Source of the DNA: an uncultured Clostridia bacterium | GTDB taxonomy: Bacteria > Bacillota > Clostridia > Christensenellales > Aristaeellaceae | DNA: 6,042 nt | Direction of reading: 5' to 3' | Assembly: GCA_934636425.1 (NCBI GenBank) | Contig: CAKUAV010000169.1 | Location: 1-6,042 of the forward strand | Shown: positions 1 to 5,107 of the stretch, one piece after another | Position numbering within the stretch: position 1 is the first letter of the stretch | How the letters are laid out: every line of letters begins with the position of its first letter | The notes under the pieces: generated by a model | Told to the model about the DNA's origin: nothing | Database searches by the model: none | The model's input: the letters and a program-made list of their open reading frames with translations, nothing else | Program-made: the position numbers and the translations under genes

Positions 1-599
1 ACCATGGGCAGCTCGAGATTGCTGATTCTGAGTATGCGCGGCTTCTTTTCGAGCGTTTCGGCCGCCGCGCGCGCCAGACGCACGCCGTCGCGGTAGAAAT
101 CCGCGCCGACATAGAAGAGAAAGTCAAAATTCGCCGTCTCGTTAAAGCAGACGACGCCGGTCTGCTCGGCCGCCTCGCTCAGGCGGCGCTGCACATGGGC
201 GCTGACCGGCGGCGTGACAATCAGCGCGTCGGGCTTGAGATCGAGCGCGTAGTCCAGACAGTAGAGAAAGTCGTTCTCCTCAGACAGCCGCGAAAACAGG
301 CTGCTGACCAGCTTGAGCTGCGGGTGCTCCTGAGCCGATTTCTTCATGCCGCGCGCCGCCTCCGCCCAGAAATAGGCCGGCGTTTCGGGCATCACCGCCG
401 CCACGAGAAAGCGTCCGTCATGCCGGGCGACGCGCTTTTTCTGCGCCGGCACATAATCGAGCGCCCTGGCGGCCTCGAGCACGCTCTGCTTTGTGTCGCT
501 GCTGACCGAGCCGCAGTTGTTCAGCGCCTTCGATACGGTTGAGCGGGACAGACCGGTCGCGCGGGATATTTCCTCCAGTCCGCCCCTGCGATCGTCCAT
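1..599 (-). CDS. LacI-family transcriptional regulator, C-terminus cut off by the window edge
   Basis: I read 199 codons from ATG at 599 down to base 3, with no stop before the edge. Residues 8-30 form a LacI-type helix-turn-helix (EISRATGLSRSTVSKALNN). It is followed by VSSDTKQSVLEAA and the hinge-helix region ALDYVPAQKKR (about 46-56). From about residue 63 (GRFLVAAVMP) a periplasmic-binding-protein-like effector domain begins, with the strand pattern ALIVTPP (125-131) and FYVGADFYRDGVRLA (162-176). Full LacI proteins are about 330-350 residues, so roughly 40% is missing. The start is supported by GGGGAGG seven bases upstream. Members of this family bind operators as dimers and usually release them when a sugar or nucleoside binds. 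The ligand cannot be told from this fragment, and its targets probably lie beyond the left edge or at its own promoter. It shares a strand with yjjPB but has its own promoter. Confidence 0.93.
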   Translation of the reverse strand, partial: MDDRRGGLEEISRATGLSRSTVSKALNNCGSVSSDTKQSVLEAARALDYVPAQKKRVARHDGRFLVAAVMPETPAYFWAEAARGMKKSAQEHPQLKLVSSLFSRLSEENDFLYCLDYALDLKPDALIVTPPVSAHVQRRLSEAAEQTGVVCFNETANFDFLFYVGADFYRDGVRLARAAAETLEKKPRILRISNLELPM

Positions 600-643
600 G
601 CCGCCGCCTCCCCTCGTTTGTCGCGTCCCTGTATTTCATTCAT

Positions 644-672
644 ATTATGGCATATTTTGCGCATTTTGTCAA
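644..672 (-). promoter_or_regulatory. Sigma-A-type promoter of the LacI-family regulator
   Basis: On the minus strand the -35 box is TTGACA (672-667). A 17-base spacer separates it from a -10 box CATAAT (649-644), preceded by TGC, which makes it an extended -10. Transcription should start near base 637, giving a leader of about 38 bases that includes the GGGGAGG site. The box match and spacing are close to ideal for a housekeeping promoter. Activity is inferred. Confidence 0.8.
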
Positions 673-696
673 CCGATTCCCTTTTCGGGCGCAAAA
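655..696. promoter_or_regulatory. Inverted repeat bracketing the regulator's -35 box, possible operator
   Basis: TTTTGCGC at 655-662 and its exact complement GCGCAAAA at 689-696 lie 26 bases apart, on either side of the -35 box at 667-672. The arms are centred 34 bases apart, about three helical turns. LacI-family repressors often control themselves through paired sites, so autoregulation is a reasonable inference. However, the usual LacI operator form, a short palindrome with a central CG, is not obvious. The GCGCAA at 689-694 can also pair with TTGCGC at 706-711. That hairpin has no T-tract, so it is not a good terminator for the yjjPB message. Confidence 0.35.
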
Positions 697-722
697 CAGG
701 CCGCATTGCGCGCGTCAATTCC

Positions 723-1172
723 CTATTTTCCCGTTCGATGCGCGCGCTTCCCGGAGGCGTGCCGGACAAAGAGCGTCACGATGGCGATGGCCAGCGCGAT
801 GCAGCCTGCGATCAGCATGGTCTCCACGCCGATGGCCACCGCCGCCGCATAGTCCTTCTGCACGAGCGCCAGCATTGTGCGGTAAAGCCCCGCGCCGGGC
901 ACGAGCGGCACCACGCCGATCAGCGCATAGATGATCGCCGGCGCCTTCTGACGGCGCGCCAGCATCTCGGCCAGCAGATCGACCGCCAGCGCGCCCACGA
1001 AATTCGCGCCGACAGCCGTTCCCGTGAGCGCCATGACGGCCATATAGACCGCCTCGCCGACCATGCTGACCAGCGACGCGGGCACAAGGCAGCGCCTGGG
1101 CGTGTTGAACAGCACGGCAAAGCACAGACTCGCGCCAAAGCTGCCCGCCAGCGCCTTGATTACAGCGACCAT
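723..1172 (-). CDS. yjjB: YjjB/ThrE_2-type membrane subunit of a split threonine/serine (or dicarboxylate) exporter
   Basis: The 149-residue protein is almost wholly hydrophobic, with about four to five membrane segments (roughly 5-22, 30-50, 53-70, 79-97 and 113-136). It carries the family pattern NTPRR (23-27), VDLLAEMLARR (64-74), then KAPAIIYALIGVVPLVPGAG (77-96). This is the small half of the ThrE fold. YjjP supplies the large half, and E. coli YjjPB has been linked to succinate export while ThrE exports threonine and serine. The substrate here is unknown. I chose ATG at 1172 because AGGA of GGGAGGAAG lies eight bases upstream; a start at 1205 would add a non-family tail. The gene overlaps the end of yjjP by 13 bases, which suggests translational coupling. 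The basic C-terminus (VRHASGKRAHRTGK) probably faces the cytoplasm. Confidence 0.9.
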   Translation of the reverse strand: MVAVIKALAGSFGASLCFAVLFNTPRRCLVPASLVSMVGEAVYMAVMALTGTAVGANFVGALAVDLLAEMLARRQKAPAIIYALIGVVPLVPGAGLYRTMLALVQKDYAAAVAIGVETMLIAGCIALAIAIVTLFVRHASGKRAHRTGK

Positions 1173-1936
1173 GTCACACTTCCTCCCAGCTGAATGTACG
1201 CCCACATCGCCACGCCCGCGCCCGCCGCCAGCACGATCGCGCGCATGACCGCGTCGCTGATGCGCGCGCCGCCCGAGACCATATCGCCGTGCATGGAATC
1301 CCGTATGCCGTTCGTGAAGGCCAGTCCGGGCAAAAGCGGCATCATGATCGACCAGACGATCAGGCTGATGTTGCCCCGCCCCACGACGGAGACGGCGAGT
1401 ATCGTCAGCGCCGCCGCCATGAAGCCGCCCACAAGGCAGCTCAGCGGCAGTCCTTCCTGATCGGGCAGACGGCTGATCGTCAGCTGCACCAGCGCGCCGA
1501 TGATCCCCGCCACGACAAACTCGATCAGCCCGCCGCCGAACATCACGGCAAAGCCGGCCGCCGTGCCGCCCGCCGCCGCCACGCTCCGCACGAGCGACGG
1601 CTTGGGACGCTCGCTGATCTCCTTAAGCTGGCGGCACGCCTCCTCGAGCGTCATGTCGTGCGCCGCCAGACGGCGCGATATGGCGTTGACCTGCTCGAGC
1701 TTGAGCAGATCGGTCGTCCGCTCGCTCACGCGCACGATGGAGGAGGCGTTGTTCTCCCCGTCGCTGAGCGTCATTGTGAGGCCGGTCGGAAAGGCGATGA
1801 TGTCCATATTGTAGCCGAACGCATTGCCGATGCGCACGGCCGTCTCCTCCGCGCGGTAGGTTTCGCCGCCCTTGGCCAGTATCAGGCCCGAGGCAAGGCG
1901 CACCACCGCGATAACCTGCTGCATATCCCCGTTCAT
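1160..1936 (-). CDS. yjjP: YjjP/ThrE-type large subunit of a split threonine/serine (or dicarboxylate) exporter
   Basis: The 258-residue protein matches the PF06738-type family. A soluble N-terminal part of about 115 residues contains GGETYRAEET (23-32), AFPTG (48-52) and a basic-acidic helical stretch. A membrane part follows, with about five segments between residue 118 and 250. The most diagnostic stretch is PLLPGLAFTNGIRD (200-213), followed by HGDMVSGGARISDA (216-229). It is expected to sit in the inner membrane with YjjB as a proton-driven exporter of small amino or organic acids. E. coli YjjP is about the same length, so it looks complete. The start is supported by GGGGAG eight bases upstream and a strong promoter 14-20 bases further back. 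It is the first gene of the operon. Nothing here reveals the substrate or a specific regulator. Confidence 0.92.
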   Translation of the reverse strand: MNGDMQQVIAVVRLASGLILAKGGETYRAEETAVRIGNAFGYNMDIIAFPTGLTMTLSDGENNASSIVRVSERTTDLLKLEQVNAISRRLAAHDMTLEEACRQLKEISERPKPSLVRSVAAAGGTAAGFAVMFGGGLIEFVVAGIIGALVQLTISRLPDQEGLPLSCLVGGFMAAALTILAVSVVGRGNISLIVWSIMMPLLPGLAFTNGIRDSMHGDMVSGGARISDAVMRAIVLAAGAGVAMWAYIQLGGSVTWSL

Positions 1937-1956
1937 TGCGTCATCTCCCCTTTTGT

Positions 1957-1984
1957 ATTATACATTTCTTTTGCGCTTCGTCAA
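1957..1984 (-). promoter_or_regulatory. Sigma-A-type promoter of the yjjP-yjjB operon
   Basis: On the minus strand, TTGACG (1984-1979) and a perfect TATAAT (1962-1957) are separated by 16 bases. Predicted transcription begins near 1950, only about 14 bases before the yjjP start codon, so the leader holds little more than the GGGGAG ribosome binding site. This argues against a leader-based control element for the operon. Confidence 0.8.
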
Positions 1985-2005
1985 GAAAAAATCATGAAAC
2001 GTACT

Positions 2006-2040
2006 AAGAAAGAGCTTCTTTAAAGGAATCGCTCTTTCTT
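2006..2040. terminator. Terminator-like hairpin in the divergent yjjP-rarA gap
   Basis: AAGAAAGAGC (2006-2015) and GCTCTTTCTT (2031-2040) form a perfect 10-bp stem around a 15-base loop. The loop itself can add a short TTC/GGA helix. The 3' arm is T-rich and runs into TTCCC, so it looks like an intrinsic terminator read on the plus strand, with a weaker one on the minus strand. No gene ends here: yjjP points away to the left and rarA begins to the right. It may block stray transcription from the yjjP promoter region into rarA, be a relic of a lost gene, or act as a protein-binding site. The stem is certain; its role is not. Confidence 0.5.
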
Positions 2041-2075
2041 TTCCCGATGAAATGCGCTATACTGTATGCAATAAT
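2035..2075 (+). promoter_or_regulatory. rarA: Possible rarA promoter region
   Basis: Two candidate -10 boxes lie 40-60 bases before the rarA start: TATACT (2058-2063), and AATAAT (2070-2075) preceded by TGC, an extended -10. Neither has a good -35 box. For TATACT the 17-base position is TTTCTT (2035-2040), which is the 3' arm of the hairpin. The region is AT-rich compared with its surroundings, so a promoter is likely here, but I cannot fix which box is used. Confidence 0.4.
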
Positions 2076-2117
2076 CGGGCGCGCCGCTCTGGGCCTGCCC
2101 GCGCGAGGTTTTATGCC

Positions 2118-3431
2118 ATGCAGGATCTGTTTGCTCAAAACGCCCGCGACCACGCGCCGCTCGCCGACCGGATGCGGCCGCGCACGCTGGACGAATTCAT
2201 CGGTCAGAAGCACATCGTCGGCGAGGGACGGCTGCTGCGCCGCGCCATAGAGGCCGACCGGCTGACCAGCTCCATATTCTTCGGCCCGCCGGGCACCGGC
2301 AAGACCACGCTGGCCACGATCATCGCCCATTCCACATCGGCGGCCTTCGTGCGCATGAACGCCGTCACCAGCGGCGTGGGCGAGGTGCGCGAGGCGCTCA
2401 GGGACGCGGAAAGCCGGCTGCGGCTCTACGGGCAGACCACCTATCTTCTGCTCGACGAGTGCCACCGCTGGTCGAAATCGCAGTCCGACTCCATACTCCC
2501 CGCCATCGAGCAGGGCATTGTGCGCTTCATCGGCTCGACCACCGAAAACCCCATGATCGCCATGACCCCCGCCATCGTGAGCCGCTGCCGGCTGTTCCAG
2601 TTCGAGCCGCTGACGCAGAGCGACGTCGAGGAGGCCGTCATGCGCGCGATCGGAGACGAGGAGCGCGGCTACGGCAGACAGCGCGTCTCGATCGATGCGG
2701 ATGCGCTTCATTACATCGCCCAGTCGGCGGGCGGCGACGTGCGCAGCGCCCTCAACGCGCTCGAGCTGGCCGTGCTCACAACGCGCGTGGGCGCGGACGG
2801 CGGCGTCCATATCACCGCCGACGTGGCCGAGGAGTCCATACAGAAGCGCGTCATAAAGTGCGACGATTCGCTGTATTACGACATGCTCAGCGCATTCTGC
2901 AAATCGCTGCGCGGCTCGGACAGCGACGCGGCGCTGGCGTGGTTCGCGCGGCTCAACTATGCCGGCGTGGATCCGCGCATCATCGCGCGGCGCGTCATCG
3001 CCCATGCCAGCGAGGACGTGGGGCTGGCCAACCCGACCGCCATGCTGCAGGCCGTCGCTGCGGCGCAGTCGGTGGAGCTGATCGGCATGCCGGAGGCGCG
3101 GCTGTCGCTGGCGCAGGCCATCATCGCCGTGTGCGAAAGCCCGAAGTCGAACAGCGTGGTCATGGCGGTCGATCGGGCGTTCGCCGACGCGGAAAAGGGC
3201 GGCTTTCAGCCCGTGCCGCAGCACCTGCGCGACACGCACTACGCCGGACACGAGAAAATCGGCTCGGGCGAGGGCTACAAATATCCCCACGACTACCCCG
3301 GGCATTACGTCGCCCAGCAGTACGCGCCCCTTGAGGCGCGCGGCTTCCCCTACTATGTGCCCAGCGATCAGGGGCAGGAGGAGAAGCTGCGCCTGCGCCG
3401 GAAGGAACGCGGCTTTAAGGACGAGCCGTAG
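2118..3431 (+). CDS. rarA: RarA/MgsA-family replication-associated AAA+ ATPase
   Basis: The 437-residue protein is full length for RarA, a relative of clamp-loader and RuvB ATPases that acts at stalled replication forks. Walker A is GPPGTGKT (56-63). Walker B is LLLDECHRW (110-118), with Cys and Trp where many relatives have Ile and Phe. Sensor 1 is GSTTENP (139-145). A likely arginine finger lies in VSRCR (R156), and sensor 2 is GGDVRSALNALE (205-216). The C-terminal half has the tetramerisation-domain hallmarks: RRVIAHASEDVGLANP (291-306) and the terminal block GEGYKYPHDYPGHYVAQQY (384-402). The start at 2118 fits the usual MxDLF N-terminus and has GAGG nine bases upstream. An in-frame ATG at 2052 would add a tail unlike the family. 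It appears to be a single-gene unit; no partner is adjacent. Confidence 0.96.
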   Translation: MQDLFAQNARDHAPLADRMRPRTLDEFIGQKHIVGEGRLLRRAIEADRLTSSIFFGPPGTGKTTLATIIAHSTSAAFVRMNAVTSGVGEVREALRDAESRLRLYGQTTYLLLDECHRWSKSQSDSILPAIEQGIVRFIGSTTENPMIAMTPAIVSRCRLFQFEPLTQSDVEEAVMRAIGDEERGYGRQRVSIDADALHYIAQSAGGDVRSALNALELAVLTTRVGADGGVHITADVAEESIQKRVIKCDDSLYYDMLSAFCKSLRGSDSDAALAWFARLNYAGVDPRIIARRVIAHASEDVGLANPTAMLQAVAAAQSVELIGMPEARLSLAQAIIAVCESPKSNSVVMAVDRAFADAEKGGFQPVPQHLRDTHYAGHEKIGSGEGYKYPHDYPGHYVAQQYAPLEARGFPYYVPSDQGQEEKLRLRRKERGFKDEP

Positions 3432-3448
3432 AGCGCGGAGATTTCCCC

Positions 3449-3490
3449 ATGAGCAAAGCCGCCCGCCCTCGCGGCGCGACGCTTCTTTAA
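3449..3490 (+). other. Possible 13-codon ORF after rarA
   Basis: ATG at 3449 opens a 13-residue frame (MSKAARPRGATLL) ending in TAA. GGAG lies eight bases upstream, a good ribosome binding site. The frame begins 17 bases after the rarA stop. It overlaps a small GCCGC/GCGGC hairpin (3458-3462 with 3471-3475) that is followed by a weak T-rich stretch and might be a poor rarA terminator. Without conservation I cannot tell a real micro-gene from chance. Confidence 0.15.
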
Positions 3491-3501
3491 TCGTCCGAAT
3501 T

Positions 3502-3530
3502 TTTATCGATTTCACCTGTGAGGGCATAAA
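3502..3530 (+). promoter_or_regulatory. tlyA: Weak candidate promoter for tlyA
   Basis: TTTATC (3502-3507) and CATAAA (3525-3530) are 17 bases apart in a locally AT-rich patch within the 187-base rarA-tlyA gap. The matches to consensus are poor (three and four of six). The leader would be about 80 bases. Read-through from rarA is an alternative source of the tlyA message, since no strong terminator follows rarA. Confidence 0.25.
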
Positions 3531-3618
3531 GTCCGCTCATTCCGGCCGCGGATATCGGATTCGCCGCCGCGCGGGCGTTCTGCCTGACAATCTAAACTGA
3601 CGGGAGCGTGTCATAATT

Positions 3619-4437
3619 TTGGAAAAAGTCAAAAAACAGCGCGTCGACGTGGCGCTCTTTGAGCGTGGACTGGCCGAGAGCCGCGAAAAGGCGCGCACGC
3701 TCATAATGGCCGGCGTGGTCTATATCGCCGAGGAAAAGGTCTTAAAGCCCTCCGAGCTGGTCGCGCCGGACGCGCCGCTCACCGTGCGCGGCGCGGCGCA
3801 CCCCTATGTCTCGCGCGGCGGGCTGAAGCTCGAAAAGGCGCTCCGTGTGTTTGACTGTGACCCGACCGGCGCGGTCGCGATGGATCTGGGCGCGTCGACC
3901 GGCGGCTTTACCGACGTGCTGCTCAAAAACGGCGCGTCGCACGTCTACTCGATCGACGTGGGCTTTGGCCAGCTGGACTGGCGCATACGAAACGACGCGC
4001 GCGTCACCGTCATGGAGCGCACAAACGCGCGCTCGATCACGGCGGATATGTTCGATCCCCTGCCCACGCTGGGCGTGATGGACGTGTCGTTCATATCGAT
4101 CAGGCTGATTCTGCCCGCCGCGTTCACGATACTGGGCGAGGGCGGCCGCTTCATATCGCTCATCAAGCCGCAGTTCGAGGCCGGGCGCGAAAACGTCGGC
4201 AAAAAGGGCGTTGTGAGCGACCCCGCCGTGCATCGCCAGGTGGTCGAGTCGATCGTCGATTTCGTGCCGACGCTGGGCTGGAAGGCGCGCGCGGTCGACT
4301 TTTCGCCGATCACCGGCCCGGAGGGCAACATCGAGTTTCTGGTCGATCTGCTGCCCGAAAGCCGCGTCGAGGGCGGCGTGACGCGCGAGGACATTGCGCG
4401 CGTCGTCGAGGAAGTGCACATCGCGCACAAAAAGTAA
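3619..4437 (+). CDS. tlyA: TlyA-family rRNA 2'-O-methyltransferase (S4 domain plus FtsJ-like domain)
   Basis: The 272-residue protein has the usual TlyA length. Residues about 6-60 form an S4 RNA-binding domain (RVDVALFERGLAESREKART). HPYVSRGGLKLEKAL (61-75) leads into a Rossmann methyltransferase whose SAM motif is MDLGASTGGFTDVLL (88-102). The expected K-D-K-E catalytic tetrad is visible as K70, D155 (MDVSFIS), K183 (LIKPQF) and E239 (NIEFL). Known relatives methylate ribose of 16S and/or 23S rRNA cytidines; loss in mycobacteria gives capreomycin resistance. Which site is modified here cannot be read. Translation starts at TTG, with GGGAG about 12 bases upstream, a loose spacing that suggests modest expression. 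No better in-frame start exists. In many clostridia tlyA sits beside nadK, argR and recN; here it stands apart and is closed by its own terminator. Confidence 0.95.
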   Translation: MEKVKKQRVDVALFERGLAESREKARTLIMAGVVYIAEEKVLKPSELVAPDAPLTVRGAAHPYVSRGGLKLEKALRVFDCDPTGAVAMDLGASTGGFTDVLLKNGASHVYSIDVGFGQLDWRIRNDARVTVMERTNARSITADMFDPLPTLGVMDVSFISIRLILPAAFTILGEGGRFISLIKPQFEAGRENVGKKGVVSDPAVHRQVVESIVDFVPTLGWKARAVDFSPITGPEGNIEFLVDLLPESRVEGGVTREDIARVVEEVHIAHKK

Positions 4438-4451
4438 ATCGATCATACAAT

Positions 4452-4487
4452 GAGGGTGGTTCGCGCCGGGCGAGCCGCTCTCTTTTT
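4452..4487 (+). terminator. tlyA: Intrinsic terminator of tlyA
   Basis: GAGGGTGGTTCGC (4452-4464) pairs with GCGAGCCGCTCTC (4470-4482) to give a 13-bp stem with three G-U pairs and a GCCGG loop. TTTTT (4483-4487) follows at once. It lies 14 bases after the tlyA stop. This is a canonical rho-independent terminator on the plus strand. Its last stem base and T-tract are also the first bases of the tandem repeat that follows. Confidence 0.85.
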
Positions 4488-4747
4488 GCACTCAAAGCGC
4501 TGCGCCCGCGCGTCATTCGCCGTTGCTTCAAGGCGCGCGTTCTGACAAGCGAAAGCGGCGCGACCCATTGCAAAGCGCGCCCGAATTTTCGAAGCGCGCC
4601 ATTCGTTTCTCACCCCCCGGGCATTGGCCTTAAACGGCGAAGCCCCCGCTGAAAGGCCGGCTGCTCCACGCGGCCTTTTCGCCAAGCCGGACGCCGTGCG
4701 AAAATCGTCCGCCGATCAGCCTGTGCGCCCCGCCTTTCCATCCATTG
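4482..4747. repeat. Tandem intergenic repeat, unit A (266 bp)
   Basis: The first 111 bases (4482-4592) match 4748-4858 at 105 positions without a gap. The remaining 155 bases match unit B loosely, best in the stretch from about 4645 to 4747. The core contains two direct CAAAGCGC copies (4493-4500 and 4571-4578) and a GGCGCGC/GCGCGCC inverted pair (4532-4538 and 4575-4581). On the minus strand the core stays open, encoding for example KIRARFAMGRAAFACQNARL. I see no known protein domain there, and the frame lacks a convincing ribosome binding site, so I do not call a gene. Function unknown; it could be a dispersed intergenic repeat, a structured RNA or a remnant of a lost gene. Confidence 0.85.
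4652..4679 (+). terminator. Terminator-like hairpin inside repeat unit A
   Basis: AAAGGCCG (4652-4659) and CGGCCTTT (4671-4678) form a perfect 8-bp stem with an 11-base loop, followed by one more T and then CGCC. It resembles a short intrinsic terminator on either strand. tlyA already has a better terminator 165 bases upstream, so this would be a second barrier or would belong to a transcript that starts inside the repeat. The equivalent place in unit B has lost the pairing. Confidence 0.4.
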
Positions 4748-5025
4748 CTTTTTGCGCTCAAAGCGCTGCGCCTGCGCGTCATTCGCCGTTGCTTCAAGGC
4801 GCGCATTCCGACAGGCGAAAGCGGCGCGACCCATCGCAAAGCGCGCCCGAATTTTCGAGCCGCATTCCCCTATTGACCCTGACCAGTGAAAGATTGCAAA
4901 GCCACCCACCTCGCTCCCGCCTAAAGCCCTTTACCCCTCGATGCACCCTTTTCACCAAGCCAGCCGGCGCGCGAATCCTCCCAGCAATCAGCCTATACGC
5001 CCCACCGCCCCCCTTCCAGCCATTG
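4748..5025. repeat. Tandem intergenic repeat, unit B (278 bp)
   Basis: This is the second copy of the unit. Its core (4748-4858) is offset by exactly 266 bases from unit A. The six differences are A/G, C/T, G/A, T/C, A/G and T/C, all transitions. The second half has gained about 12 bases in two steps: the offset becomes 273 near the CTTTTC at 4948 and 278 at the closing CCATTGC (5020-5026). A minus-strand frame again crosses the core (RARFAMGRAAFACRNARL). The unit ends a few bases before the -35 box of the next gene. Confidence 0.85.
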
Positions 5026-5028
5026 CCA

Positions 5029-5058
5029 TTGACGCAGACACTCCTTTAGCGCTACAAT
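5029..5058 (+). promoter_or_regulatory. Sigma-A-type promoter of the CAP-domain gene
   Basis: TTGACG (5029-5034) and TACAAT (5053-5058) are separated by 18 bases. Transcription should start near 5065, leaving a leader of about 43 bases that is strikingly AT-rich for this genome. It lies directly after the second tandem repeat. Confidence 0.75.
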
Positions 5059-5065
5059 AGGTCTC

Positions 5066-5077
5066 GAAATATATTTC
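5066..5077. promoter_or_regulatory. 12-bp palindrome just after the predicted start of transcription
   Basis: GAAATATATTTC is a perfect palindrome spanning roughly +1 to +13 relative to the predicted start at about 5065. That position suits a repressor operator. I cannot link it to a named regulator, and an AT-rich leader can yield such a palindrome by chance. Confidence 0.3.
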
Positions 5078-5107
5078 AATTTTATTACAAAGGAGTTGTT
5101 TTTCGCC

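Noticed and set aside
111..118. Cys and Trp in the RarA Walker B region (DECHRW at 113-118 of the protein) as a possible defect
   Set aside because: The catalytic Asp-Glu pair is intact, and substitution at the next position is tolerated in the family, so this is variation rather than loss of function. Coordinates given are residues of the rarA product.
689..711. GCGCAA/TTGCGC hairpin as a terminator for the yjjPB operon
   Set aside because: On the minus strand it is followed by CCGAAAAGGG rather than a T-tract, and the stem is only six pairs, so read-through to the regulator gene cannot be excluded.
1994..2023. A nine-codon frame MKRTKKELL that could be a leader peptide before the hairpin
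   Set aside because: There is no ribosome binding site, only an A-rich stretch, and no codon bias that would suggest attenuation. It is kept only as context for the hairpin finding.
2004..3527. A 507-residue minus-strand open frame lying opposite rarA
   Set aside because: It is antisense to a complete and motif-rich rarA, has an Arg/His/Ala/Gly-rich low-information composition and shows no domain. Such shadow frames are expected in GC-rich coding DNA.
3742..4491. A 249-residue minus-strand open frame opposite tlyA
   Set aside because: It overlaps a complete tlyA with all catalytic residues, and its product is Arg/Asp/His-rich without a recognisable motif.
4624..5049. A 141-residue plus-strand frame across the repeat units
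   Set aside because: It has Pro/Ala/Arg-rich content and no ribosome binding site or promoter, and it ends inside the CAP promoter. Its internal similarity (LFAKPDA and LFTKPAG) is explained by the tandem repeat.
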